Assembly: GCA_029060725.1 (NCBI GenBank)
Contig: JAIDTL010000086.1
Location: 1 to 35,498 of the forward strand
Source of the DNA: Muribaculaceae bacterium
GTDB taxonomy: Bacteria; Bacteroidota; Bacteroidia; Bacteroidales; Muribaculaceae
Length of the DNA: 35,498 bases
Direction of reading: 5' to 3'
Both the position numbers and the translations under genes were made by a program. The notes below the pieces were generated by a model. The model worked only from the letters and a program-made list of their open reading frames with translations. It was not told the origin of the DNA and ran no database searches. Each line of letters begins with the position of its first letter. Position 1 is the first letter of the stretch. This document shows, piece by piece, positions 8,513 to 16,061 of this stretch.

Positions 8513-8544
8513 TTTGGCAGTATGCATAAAATATAGTAATTTTG
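8513..8544 (+). promoter_or_regulatory. gldE promoter, complete Bacteroidetes consensus
   Basis: TTTG at 8513-8516, a 20-bp spacer, and TAATTTTG at 8537-8544: the best match in the window to the TTTG-N19-21-TAnnTTTG consensus. Transcription should begin near 8550, which rules out any start codon upstream of that point. Confidence 0.8.
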
Positions 8545-8570
8545 CAGTGATAACCAACTATTACAGAAAA

Positions 8571-9917
8571 TTGGATACAGACCCTTTACCTGCACACAGT
8601 CCATTGCTGGCCTTGAGCCAGCTTGCGCAAAGCGCCATATCGTTTCATGCTCCAGCAGATTGGACATCATGGAGCATCATAGTGCTTGTAGCACTCATTT
8701 GCCTATGCCTATCGGCATTTGTATCAGGCAGCGAGATTTCATATTTTGGTCTCACTCAGTCAGAAATCGAAGAACTTGAGGAAGATGATACTCCAAATGC
8801 GAAGAAAGCCCTGAAACTAATCAAACACCCTGAGAAACTTTTGGCAACTATTCTTATTGCAAACAACTTTGTGAACATCACAATGGTTGTGCTCCTCACT
8901 TTTGCCATAAATCAGGCTGTTAAGTTTCACTCTTCACTCGTAGGATTCTTGCTTCAGACAGTTTTGCTAACATTCCTGCTGTTGCTATTTGGAGAGATTT
9001 TTCCCAAATTAGTAGCACGAGGGCGCAGTATGAAATGGGTGCTGATGGCATCTTCAGGCATTACTATCTTTTCAAAGTTTTTCACACCTCTATCAGCACT
9101 ATTAGTGAAGTCTTCCACTATAATAAATAAGGTAGTGGCTAAAAAGCAGGAGAATCTCACGACAGAAGAACTTGAGAAGGCTCTTGAAATTTCCGATCTG
9201 AAAGAAGGGAAAGACAAAGAAATGCTTGAAGGAATCCTTACTTTTGGAGAAAAAGGGGCAAGTGAAATCATGATTTCGCGTGTGGATGTCACCGACATTG
9301 AGTATCATTCTGATTTTAAGGAAGTAATCGACATTATCGTAAAGTCAGGATATAGCAGAATTCCGGTCTATGACCGAACACAAGACATCATCAAAGGAAT
9401 CCTATATTCTAAAGACCTTCTACCTTATATTGGCACAGAAGATGAAAAATTCCGTTGGCAGGCGTTGATACGCGATGCTTATTTCGTACCTGAATCCCGG
9501 TCGCTCGACGATCTTCTTGAAGATTTCCGAAAAAAGAAGATCCACATGGCAATTGTCATTGACGAATATGGAGACACTCAGGGAATCGTTACGCTTGAAG
9601 ACGTCATCGAAGAGATAGTAGGAGAAATCGATGATGAATATGACGAAAGTCAGAATCTTTACCGGAAAATTGGTCAAGACACCTATATTTTTGATGCCAA
9701 AATACCAATCAGCGACTTCTGCCATGTGACGGACACAGAAGAGGAAGAATTAGGAGATATTGGTGATGCAGAGACACTTGCAGGCCTTATGCTTGAAATA
9801 AAAGGGGATTTTCCTGAAAATAAGGAATCGCTACAACGCGGACCCTTCCGCTTCCTGATCATGCAGATAGAAAAGCATAGGATCACTAAGATTCGAGTGT
9901 CGAAAATCAATTCATAA
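8571..9917 (+). CDS. gldE: GldE-like CNNM/CorC membrane protein with CBS domains
   Basis: A 448-residue protein of the HlyC/CorC (CNNM) family: an N-terminal membrane domain with about four hydrophobic segments (SIIVLVALICLCLSAFVSG, then ILIANNFVNITMVVLLTFA and two more), a pair of CBS domains in the middle (the second includes HMAIVIDEYGDTQGIVTLED), and a C-terminal CorC_HlyC domain ending RGPFRFLIMQIEKHRITKIRV. CNNM proteins are linked to Mg2+/divalent-cation transport; in Bacteroidetes this orthologue is named GldE. Start: the open frame extends upstream to a TTG at 8514, but that TTG lies in the promoter. I prefer TTG at 8571 (MDTDPLPAHS), just after the predicted transcription start. A phosphopantetheinyl transferase follows, as is common in Bacteroidales. 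The stop TAA (9915-9917) is inside a CATAATT heptamer. Confidence 0.9.
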   Translation: MDTDPLPAHSPLLALSQLAQSAISFHAPADWTSWSIIVLVALICLCLSAFVSGSEISYFGLTQSEIEELEEDDTPNAKKALKLIKHPEKLLATILIANNFVNITMVVLLTFAINQAVKFHSSLVGFLLQTVLLTFLLLLFGEIFPKLVARGRSMKWVLMASSGITIFSKFFTPLSALLVKSSTIINKVVAKKQENLTTEELEKALEISDLKEGKDKEMLEGILTFGEKGASEIMISRVDVTDIEYHSDFKEVIDIIVKSGYSRIPVYDRTQDIIKGILYSKDLLPYIGTEDEKFRWQALIRDAYFVPESRSLDDLLEDFRKKKIHMAIVIDEYGDTQGIVTLEDVIEEIVGEIDDEYDESQNLYRKIGQDTYIFDAKIPISDFCHVTDTEEEELGDIGDAETLAGLMLEIKGDFPENKESLQRGPFRFLIMQIEKHRITKIRVSKINS

Positions 9918-9933
9918 TTTATAATGCATAATT
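9913..9933. repeat. Heptamer array, CATAATK family, copy 4
   Basis: CATAATT, TATAATG, CATAATT in 7-bp steps. The first unit contains the gldE stop codon. Confidence 0.7.
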
Positions 9934-9974
9934 ACGGCACGATTGTAAGAATTATGGATTTGAGTTGATATATT

Positions 9975-9982
9975 TAACTTTG
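9975..9982 (+). promoter_or_regulatory. Probable -7 box for the phosphopantetheinyl transferase gene
   Basis: TAACTTTG matches TAnnTTTG exactly, 63 bp before the ATG at 10045. No -33 element at the right spacing was found. Confidence 0.5.
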
Positions 9983-10003
9983 GGTGATAAGGAATTGTCA
10001 ATA

Positions 10004-10038
10004 AATTATGAATTATGCATTAAGCATTATGAATTAAC
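10004..10038. repeat. Heptamer array, CATAATK family (inverted), copy 5
   Basis: AATTATG, AATTATG, CATTAAG, CATTATG, AATTAAC in 7-bp steps. It is the reverse orientation of the CATAATT family and ends 6 bp before the ATG at 10045, in the 5' leader. Confidence 0.7.
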
Positions 10039-10044
10039 TGAATT

Positions 10045-10758
10045 ATGGGAGAGTTTATGTATGAGAGGGAGGTGACTCCCAGCGGGGTTGCCGTAGAAAT
10101 GATATATGGGGCTGATGAGAAGTCGGCAAAGGTGTGGAAACTCTTTGCCATGCAGATTTTCTCTGAAGCTGAGGGGGATTATCGAGAAATAGCACATCTC
10201 GAAAATGGAGCTCCTATGCTTGATGGAATTCCACAGCGCATTTCTGTGTCTCATACATCCCATTGTCTTGTAGTGGCTTCCCTGCAAAAGACCCCTGATA
10301 TTGATCTTTCTTCAGTCAATCCCCGGACAGCACTTGGAATAGATCTTGAAAAATCAGATAGGGCTCAAGTGTTGAAGATAAGAGACAAATTTCTTTCTGA
10401 CTCCGAGAGAGTATTGCTTCCAGAGATTGCTGAGATAGAAAAAGCTACAGAAGAAGATGTGAATCAATATATCCTTGCATGGACATGTAAGGAAGCTCTT
10501 TATAAGGCAGATATGGGGATGGCAACGGATTGGAAGGAGGATTACAGGATAGTGGCTTTGCCTCAAGTAGCTTCAGACATGCAATCTGCTACATCAGACA
10601 AGTTTGGGAAGGGAGCTATTAAGACTGCCGATGGGGAAATGAATATGCTTCTTAGCTCATGGGAATTTGAGGGGCATGTAGTGACTTTGGCTTTTTCGGG
10701 GAAAATAGCAAAATATCAGCCAACTCAGAGCCAGAGCCAAAGCCAATACCAGAGCTAA
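10045..10758 (+). CDS. 4'-phosphopantetheinyl transferase (Sfp/AcpS superfamily)
   Basis: Transfers the 4'-phosphopantetheine arm of coenzyme A to a serine of acyl carrier or peptidyl carrier proteins. The 237-residue protein has the two Mg2+/CoA signature motifs of Sfp-type enzymes: LGIDLEK with Asp100 and WTCKEALYKA with K149-E150. The family match is clear, but substrate preference cannot be read from sequence. With fabD in the same window it may serve the housekeeping ACP. The C-terminus is odd: the last dozen residues (PTQSQSQSQYQS) are encoded by a CAGAGC/CAAAGC repeat tract that continues past the stop into a perfect hairpin, so the tail looks repeat-derived rather than part of the fold. 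Confidence 0.88.
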   Translation: MGEFMYEREVTPSGVAVEMIYGADEKSAKVWKLFAMQIFSEAEGDYREIAHLENGAPMLDGIPQRISVSHTSHCLVVASLQKTPDIDLSSVNPRTALGIDLEKSDRAQVLKIRDKFLSDSERVLLPEIAEIEKATEEDVNQYILAWTCKEALYKADMGMATDWKEDYRIVALPQVASDMQSATSDKFGKGAIKTADGEMNMLLSSWEFEGHVVTLAFSGKIAKYQPTQSQSQSQYQS

Positions 10759-10778
10759 AGCCAGAGCCAAAGGCTCTG
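10726..10778. repeat. CAGAGCCAAAGC repeat tract ending in a hairpin, overlapping the PPTase 3' end
   Basis: Degenerate CAGAGC / CCAAAGC units run from within the coding sequence to a perfect hairpin, CAGAGCC-AAA-GGCTCTG (10762-10778), 4 bp after the stop codon. The rest of the gap to 10898 contains two similar TCGAGATTTTKGG segments (about 10820 and 10861) but no gene. Confidence 0.7.
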
Positions 10779-10897
10779 ACACCTAAACAAACCTTGACAC
10801 TCTATTTTTCCTGACGATTCTCGAGATTTTTGGGAGGGTGTATGCGACTTTGGGAGGAGGCTCGAGATTTTGGGGAGGAGGCTGGAGCCGATAGTCA

Positions 10898-11668
10898 CTA
10901 CAAGGATAACTCTTTGCCGGTGACTCCTATTCCGAAGAGGGCGTAGTCGTAGTAGGCGGGATCATCGGGACGGTAGGTGCGTAAGATAGAGGTCAGCTCT
11001 TCCACTGCCTTGCGGTCGTCTTGCTTTCTTGTTAGCAATCCAAGGTCGCGGGCAGTATTGCCGACGTGGACGTCGAGGGGAATATAGAGCTTAGATTTTG
11101 GTATCGATTTCCAAACGCCCATATCTACGATGCCATCGTCGCGCACAAGCCAGCGCAATGCCATATTTACTCTTTTTAGAGCTGTCTGCTTTAGATTGTT
11201 AGGCAGTCCACGCTTTGCTTCCACTCCCCCATTTGCGTCTGTAATAATCTTCTGCATTTCTTCTACCAATTTCCACGCAGGTGCCGGATCTTCGGCAGCA
11301 TTTATTGCCGAGCTGAAAGCATCGATACTATCATATCGACGATAGATTTCACGCAGACCGGTAAGAAAATGTTGCAAGTCACGAGCAAAGAAAGTGCGAT
11401 GTATATTTTGTGCCGGATCGAGGTCGAGATAACCTTCATCCATAACATAATTGTAAGGATCATGATCCATTAGTCCTAACAGTCGCTCTGCATCCCGACA
11501 AATCATCGATCTTTTGCCCCACGCAATATGAGATGCGAGAAGGGATACAATTTCTATGTCTTGGAGTTTATCAAATCTCCTGGGGAACTGGACAGGGTCG
11601 TCTGCTATGAATTCGGGGCGGTTGATTAGAGCGGCTTGCTCGTCTAAGAATTCTTTCATAGTTTCCAT
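10898..11668 (-). CDS. TIGR02757 (DUF2400) family protein
   Basis: A 256-residue protein matching the TIGR02757 family by its overall pattern, including LLASHIAWGKRSMICRDAERLL near residue 45 and the C-terminal TYRPDDPAYYDYALFGIGV. No biochemical function is established for this family, which is widespread in Bacteroidetes. An HhH-glycosylase-like helical fold has been suggested for such proteins but I cannot confirm it here. Translation may start at the ATG at 11668 or three codons later (MKEFLDEQ). It is the last of the minus-strand genes and is separated from the glycosyl hydrolase gene by the 42-bp tandem repeat. Confidence 0.8.
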   Translation of the reverse strand: METMKEFLDEQAALINRPEFIADDPVQFPRRFDKLQDIEIVSLLASHIAWGKRSMICRDAERLLGLMDHDPYNYVMDEGYLDLDPAQNIHRTFFARDLQHFLTGLREIYRRYDSIDAFSSAINAAEDPAPAWKLVEEMQKIITDANGGVEAKRGLPNNLKQTALKRVNMALRWLVRDDGIVDMGVWKSIPKSKLYIPLDVHVGNTARDLGLLTRKQDDRKAVEELTSILRTYRPDDPAYYDYALFGIGVTGKELSL

Positions 11669-11680
11669 TATGACTTGGTG

Positions 11681-11795
11681 GGGCGCATGCGGAGCATGCT
11701 TTATTACGTTTTAGACGATTCAGGGCGCATGCGGAGCATGCTTTATTACGTTTTTGACGATTCGGGGCGCATGCGGAGCATGCTTTATTACGTTG
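11681..11795. repeat. 42-bp tandem repeat, 2.7 copies, each with a hairpin
   Basis: Units start at 11681, 11723 and 11765 (exact 42-bp period). Each contains the palindrome GCATGC-GGA-GCATGC followed by TTTATTACGTT. On the minus strand the loop is TCC, the same as in two hairpins of the three-hairpin element. It lies between the hydrolase stop and the TIGR02757 start. Because 42 is a multiple of three, it creates a spurious 14-residue-repeat ORF on the plus strand. Confidence 0.88.
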
Positions 11796-11797
11796 GT

Positions 11798-13297
11798 CTA
11801 CAAAGTGATTTCTATTGGGGTGGATTCACGGTTGTTTCGGTCGAGGGCAGTGACTGCGAATCGCATACCTTTGACTCCCGATTCGTCGTCATCATCAGAT
11901 ACGAGATATTGCTTTTGAGGAGTCAACAGCATAATCGCCTCAACATTGTCTAAGTCTACCGGTTCGTCTTCAAGAAACGAGTAAACGACGAATCGGATCT
12001 GATCCGTTGCTTTCTGTTTAGGTGTGTCTGAATCCCATTCGAGATAGATTTTACCATCTTTTTTTTCCATGCGAAGATTTTTGACCGGGGCTGGCATTTC
12101 TTTTTTACTTCCGTAAGCAGGCGGGATTGCGACAGTGTTTTGATGCACATACGCCAACGAATCAGCAACACCCTTCATATTGCCGGTGACCCAGTAGCCA
12201 TGCCACCACACGTTGCCCTTTATATTCGGGAGTTCTCGCGTAAGCTTCACTTTGGTGGCAAGTTCGTTGGAGTCGCCGGCTTTTGGATCAGCATTGTTCA
12301 TCGTGCGCTGTACGTCTTGACCGATGAAGAGGTCGACTCCGTGACAATTATCATTCCACCAGTGGGCAAGATGGCGGCTTGGAGCAGCCTTGAAGTCAAG
12401 AGTCCAATATAGCTGAGGAGCAAGATAATCAACCCAACCATTTTTTGCCCAAAGAAGCACGTCGGCATAAAGACCATCGTAGTTTTGCAAACCATTTGAA
12501 TCAGATCCGCGAGGGTCAGTCTTTTTATTTCGCCAAATGCCAAAGGGACTCACGCCAAATCTCACCCAAGGTTTTGTATTTTTTATTGTAGAGTTCATTT
12601 GTTCGATGAGCAAGTCGACGTTGTGCCGACGCCAATCTTCGAGTTTCATTCCTCCACCAAACTTAGCATAAGAAGCATCGTCGGGAATTTTCACTCCGGC
12701 TACAGGATAGGGATAGAAATAATCGTCGATATGAATTGCATCCACATCATAGCGAGTAGTGATATCTTTCACCACCTCACATATATAATCACGATTTTCC
12801 TGATAAGCCGGATCAAAGAAGATTTTTCCGTCATACTTGAAGAAACGCTCCGGATGCTTATTTGAAATATGATTTGCAGGGAGCACTTCCTTTGGCGATG
12901 AAGTGACGCGATATGGATTAAGCCATGCATGAAGTTCCATGCCACGCTTGTGGGCTTCTTCGATGGCAAACTCGAGGGGGTCCCAAAGAGGAGCCGGAGC
13001 GACGCCTCGCTTACCGGTAATCCAGCTTGACCATGGCTCTATATCACTGATGTAAGCCGCATCGGCAGTAGGACGCACTTGAAATATGACGGCATTGCAT
13101 CCCGTACGGTGCAGACGGTCGATTTGGTCGGCGATATAAGCCTTAAGCTGGGCACTCCCCTTCTGCTGAGTATTCATATATTGGGTTTGACCAATGATAT
13201 GAAGCCAAGCTCCGCGGAATTCGCGTTTTGGATTGGTGGCTAAAAGGGGTAAGGACAAGAATAAAGATAAGATGATGTAATATATCCTGGTGGTCAT
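11798..13297 (-). CDS. Secreted family-10-type glycosyl hydrolase (DUF187/GHL10)
   Basis: A ~499-residue exported protein with a signal peptide (MTTRIYYIILSLFLSLPLLA) followed at once by the family hallmark REFRGAWLHI. Other GHL10/DUF187 features are the TIM-barrel strands ending NAVIFQVRPTADA, GMELHAWLNPYR and VDAIHIDDYFYPYP (likely acidic active-site residues in the IDDY motif), and a C-terminal fibronectin-III-like domain from about residue 400 (PAPVKNLRMEKKDGKIYLEW). The family acts on glycans, possibly peptidoglycan or envelope polysaccharide, but the substrate here is unknown. Start: an ATG four codons upstream (13309) lies inside the three-hairpin element, whose other copy is intergenic, so I prefer the ATG at 13297. 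It probably follows the S9 peptidase gene in one transcript. Confidence 0.88.
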   Translation of the reverse strand: MTTRIYYIILSLFLSLPLLATNPKREFRGAWLHIIGQTQYMNTQQKGSAQLKAYIADQIDRLHRTGCNAVIFQVRPTADAAYISDIEPWSSWITGKRGVAPAPLWDPLEFAIEEAHKRGMELHAWLNPYRVTSSPKEVLPANHISNKHPERFFKYDGKIFFDPAYQENRDYICEVVKDITTRYDVDAIHIDDYFYPYPVAGVKIPDDASYAKFGGGMKLEDWRRHNVDLLIEQMNSTIKNTKPWVRFGVSPFGIWRNKKTDPRGSDSNGLQNYDGLYADVLLWAKNGWVDYLAPQLYWTLDFKAAPSRHLAHWWNDNCHGVDLFIGQDVQRTMNNADPKAGDSNELATKVKLTRELPNIKGNVWWHGYWVTGNMKGVADSLAYVHQNTVAIPPAYGSKKEMPAPVKNLRMEKKDGKIYLEWDSDTPKQKATDQIRFVVYSFLEDEPVDLDNVEAIMLLTPQKQYLVSDDDDESGVKGMRFAVTALDRNNRESTPIEITL

Positions 13298-13298
13298 A

Positions 13299-13398
13299 GA
13301 CGTAATCATAAATCGCCTCTCCGAGGCTACTGAGCTTTGCTAAATGACCCCAGGCTAAAGCCTGGGGTTTCTTCATAATTGTCAGCTCTCCGAGCTGA
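13299..13398. repeat. Three-hairpin intergenic element, copy 2
   Basis: Same order as copy 1: GCCTC-TCC-GAGGC (13315-13327), CCCCAGGCT-AA-AGCCTGGGG (13348-13367), CAGCTC-TCC-GAGCTG (13383-13397). The flank AATCATAAATC is conserved, while the linkers between hairpins differ. It ends one base before the chosen hydrolase start codon. Confidence 0.78.
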
Positions 13399-13412
13399 TA
13401 TTTTCATTAGGG

Positions 13413-13492
13413 AGGCTGGAAAGCCTCCTTTCCATAGGCGCAGGCTGGAAAGCCTCCTTTCCATAGGCGCAGGCTGGAAAGCCTGCTTTCCA
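13413..13492. repeat. 29-bp tandem repeat, three copies, each with a hairpin
   Basis: Units start at 13413, 13442 and 13471. Each has AGGCT-GGAA-AGCCT followed by CCTTTCCATAGGCGC or a variant. The outer stem pair is G-C in copy 1 (GGAGGCT/AGCCTCC) and flips to C-G in copy 3 (GCAGGCT/AGCCTGC). The array ends 4 bp before the S9 peptidase stop codon and fills the space to the three-hairpin element. Confidence 0.88.
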
Positions 13493-13495
13493 TAT

Positions 13496-16039
13496 TTAGT
13501 CGCCGTAGAGGTAATCCCACCATGAAGGATCATCCTGGAGATGCTTGGCAAACCATGCCATAATTGTGGCATGCCAAGGAAGGCGCTTGTCGTGATTTGA
13601 GATGATATGGTTTTCGCCTTCTACAGTGACAAATTCTACATCACGCCCTAAGATCCTCAATGCATTGAAGAGCTGTATGCTCTCTCCGATTGGCACGTTA
13701 GTATCTGCCTTTCCATGGAGCAAAAGGAGGGGAGTATGAATCTTGTCGGCGTTGAAAAGAGAACCGTGTTGTGTGAAAAGATCCGGATTGTTCCAAGGAT
13801 AGGATTCGGGAGCAGCCGTAGTATTGTAGGAATAACCCCAGTTTCCTTCACCCCAATAAGAAGTGACATTCGAGATGCCTGCATGAGAAGCAGCAGCGGC
13901 AAACATATCTGTCTTTGTCTGGAGGTACTGGGTCATAAAACCGCCATAGCTTGCTCCGAGACAGCCAATCTTTTTGTCGTTGACAAAGTCGTGAGTACGG
14001 CAATATTCCTTCACGCCTTCGATGATGTCGTTGGCTGTGTAATCACCCCACGCATTGGCATGGCGAGCAGAGAACTCCTGTCCATAACCGTATGCACCTG
14101 AAGGATTTATGACGAGAGCCACATATCCCCTCGAAGCAAAGATCTGCGGATCATAAACGCTGAGATAACGCTGACATGGGGAGCAACCTCCATAGTAGTA
14201 TACTATCAATGGGTATTTCTCATTAGGGTCGAAGTCCGGAGGAAGCACTTGCATACAGTCTATAGTGGTGCCATCGGAAGCCTTGTACGACCATGAAGAT
14301 GCCTCTCCCACCTGCAAATCAGGATAATCCCGAGAATACGGATCATCTACCAGTCGAGTCTTTCCGGTCTTTAGATCCATAAGTTCGCAACGCCCGGAAT
14401 AGTGATAGTCAGAACCTACAGCCGACATCCATTTTGTCTCGTCATCACCAATCGAGAATGTAGAGATATAAGGCATGCCAAAATTGATCTTACTGATTTG
14501 ACCGGATTTGGGATCCATCTTATAGACATTGAGAGTGAAACCATCCGAAGCACGGAAATACACCTGGCCATCAGCACGATTCCAAACAGGGTCATCTTCA
14601 ATGGAGGGATCAAAGTCTATGGTCACAGGACGCACAGACTTATCGGCAATATTCATAATAAAGCCCTGCACGTCATAGTCATTATTATACTTGTGACCTC
14701 CATTATTGATTCCGATTTTTCCAAAAGCATCCGGACTTCCTGTAAAGAAGAGCTGCTTCCCATCCGGAGAATACACACATGACTTGACGTATGGATCAGC
14801 CTTAACAAGCGTATCAGTGGTCATTGTCGTAAGGTCGAGCTCTATTACATCCTGGAAATAAAATGGGAAGAGAGTCATATCTTCATTCTGACTTCCATAG
14901 ACAAGTTTCTTTGAGTCAGGAGAGATTTCGAAAACCGTAGTAGAGTTTCCGGCATACGTAAGAGGTTGACGGATTCCGGTCTTAAGATCATATTTCTCAA
15001 GATAATAACGGTTTCTGTGTCCGCTAAGGCGATCGTCGGGATCACGTAGGCGGTTGACCGGCCCGGTGTCCTTAGGACCCTTTACAAGCTTATATAAGAT
15101 TAGGAATGAGGCATCCGGACTAATCGAAAAACTATTTTCAGGAAGTTCAGAAGCCATGAGAGTCTGTTTCTGAGTAGCCGCATCCATTGAGTAGAGAGAA
15201 TACGTGTCGTTGGTAGCTACTGAATAGCAAAGCGTACTACCTTTATGCAGCCAGAATGCACCTTTGGGGAGGGTTGCATTAAGAGTCTTTCCTGTTGATA
15301 CTTCCCTAAGTTCTGACCACGAGCGACGATGATCCTGCCCATAGATAGTGGAGTATGATACTATCATGTATTTCCCATCGGGAGAGATCGAAGCACCTCT
15401 AACACGAGTGCCGAGAGCTGATTCGTCGACACGGAAACGTGTTGTGACAGATGGTCCCATAGCCAACTTAACGTTTTCATAACCTTTGTCGGGTTCGAAT
15501 TCGAGTTGGATGGCAGGGTCGGCAGGATCGTCGGGAGAAGAAATGAATGAAATATAGAAATCAGCTGTTTCTGCAGGCTCAAGGCAAATGTTGGTATGAT
15601 CCCAAGATGGAGTTGAATCTGCTTGATTTACAGTCAGCAGACTGCCATGGGCATCAGAGAGCTCAGCCATGACATTCGACTTCAAACGAAGAGAACCCTT
15701 CAAGAAACGATCCGGACGAATGCGAGTGGCAAGTGTCCGCAAGACCAATCCATCCTCTGCCTTCTTGAATTTAACAGTATTAGAAGTATCAGTCTTCACT
15801 TCAGTCCAGTCGGTAGAGTGCTTGTCGAGTTTATGGTTTACGGTCTGAAGGAGCTTTTCATTCGAAAAGGAGTTCTTTTTTGCAAGGACAGAGTCTTTGG
15901 GGACTATAGGGAGTCGCAGGCTGACTTCAGGAGAAATCCTAAAGGAATTGAATGCTACAGAAGCGTCATCGCCCCTCATCTGAAAAAATGAGAGGGCGAC
16001 CACAGACACGGCAACAGCCGTGGCTAATTTCTTATTCAT
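13496..16039 (-). CDS. S9 family prolyl oligopeptidase / dipeptidyl-peptidase IV-like protease
   Basis: An 847-residue exported serine peptidase. The N-terminus has a short hydrophobic signal (KLATAVAVSVVALSFF). Residues from about 200 to 560 form a WD40/TolB-like beta-propeller with repeats such as SPDGKYMIVSYS and YSPDGKQLFFTG. The C-terminal alpha/beta-hydrolase domain carries the triad Ser697 (GASYGG), Asp779 (HGKADTNVP) and His811 (EGENHI). Such enzymes clip peptides after proline or act as dipeptidyl peptidases; in Bacteroidales they are usually periplasmic. It is 22 bp downstream of the FKBP-like gene, so probably co-transcribed; a peptidase next to a peptidyl-prolyl isomerase suggests a proline-related envelope role, but this is inference. 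Confidence 0.93.
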   Translation of the reverse strand: MNKKLATAVAVSVVALSFFQMRGDDASVAFNSFRISPEVSLRLPIVPKDSVLAKKNSFSNEKLLQTVNHKLDKHSTDWTEVKTDTSNTVKFKKAEDGLVLRTLATRIRPDRFLKGSLRLKSNVMAELSDAHGSLLTVNQADSTPSWDHTNICLEPAETADFYISFISSPDDPADPAIQLEFEPDKGYENVKLAMGPSVTTRFRVDESALGTRVRGASISPDGKYMIVSYSTIYGQDHRRSWSELREVSTGKTLNATLPKGAFWLHKGSTLCYSVATNDTYSLYSMDAATQKQTLMASELPENSFSISPDASFLILYKLVKGPKDTGPVNRLRDPDDRLSGHRNRYYLEKYDLKTGIRQPLTYAGNSTTVFEISPDSKKLVYGSQNEDMTLFPFYFQDVIELDLTTMTTDTLVKADPYVKSCVYSPDGKQLFFTGSPDAFGKIGINNGGHKYNNDYDVQGFIMNIADKSVRPVTIDFDPSIEDDPVWNRADGQVYFRASDGFTLNVYKMDPKSGQISKINFGMPYISTFSIGDDETKWMSAVGSDYHYSGRCELMDLKTGKTRLVDDPYSRDYPDLQVGEASSWSYKASDGTTIDCMQVLPPDFDPNEKYPLIVYYYGGCSPCQRYLSVYDPQIFASRGYVALVINPSGAYGYGQEFSARHANAWGDYTANDIIEGVKEYCRTHDFVNDKKIGCLGASYGGFMTQYLQTKTDMFAAAASHAGISNVTSYWGEGNWGYSYNTTAAPESYPWNNPDLFTQHGSLFNADKIHTPLLLLHGKADTNVPIGESIQLFNALRILGRDVEFVTVEGENHIISNHDKRLPWHATIMAWFAKHLQDDPSWWDYLYGD

Positions 16040-16061
16040 ATTTGAAATCTTTTATATCAGT

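Noticed and set aside
11675..11953. Plus-strand ORF of 92 codons with a 14-residue repeat
   Set aside because: It is the translation of the 42-bp tandem repeat (42 is a multiple of three) and overlaps the C-terminal coding region of the glycosyl hydrolase on the other strand.
13298..13309. Four-codon upstream extension of the glycosyl hydrolase
   Set aside because: This ATG belongs to the AATCATAAATC flank of the three-hairpin element, which is intergenic in its other copy.
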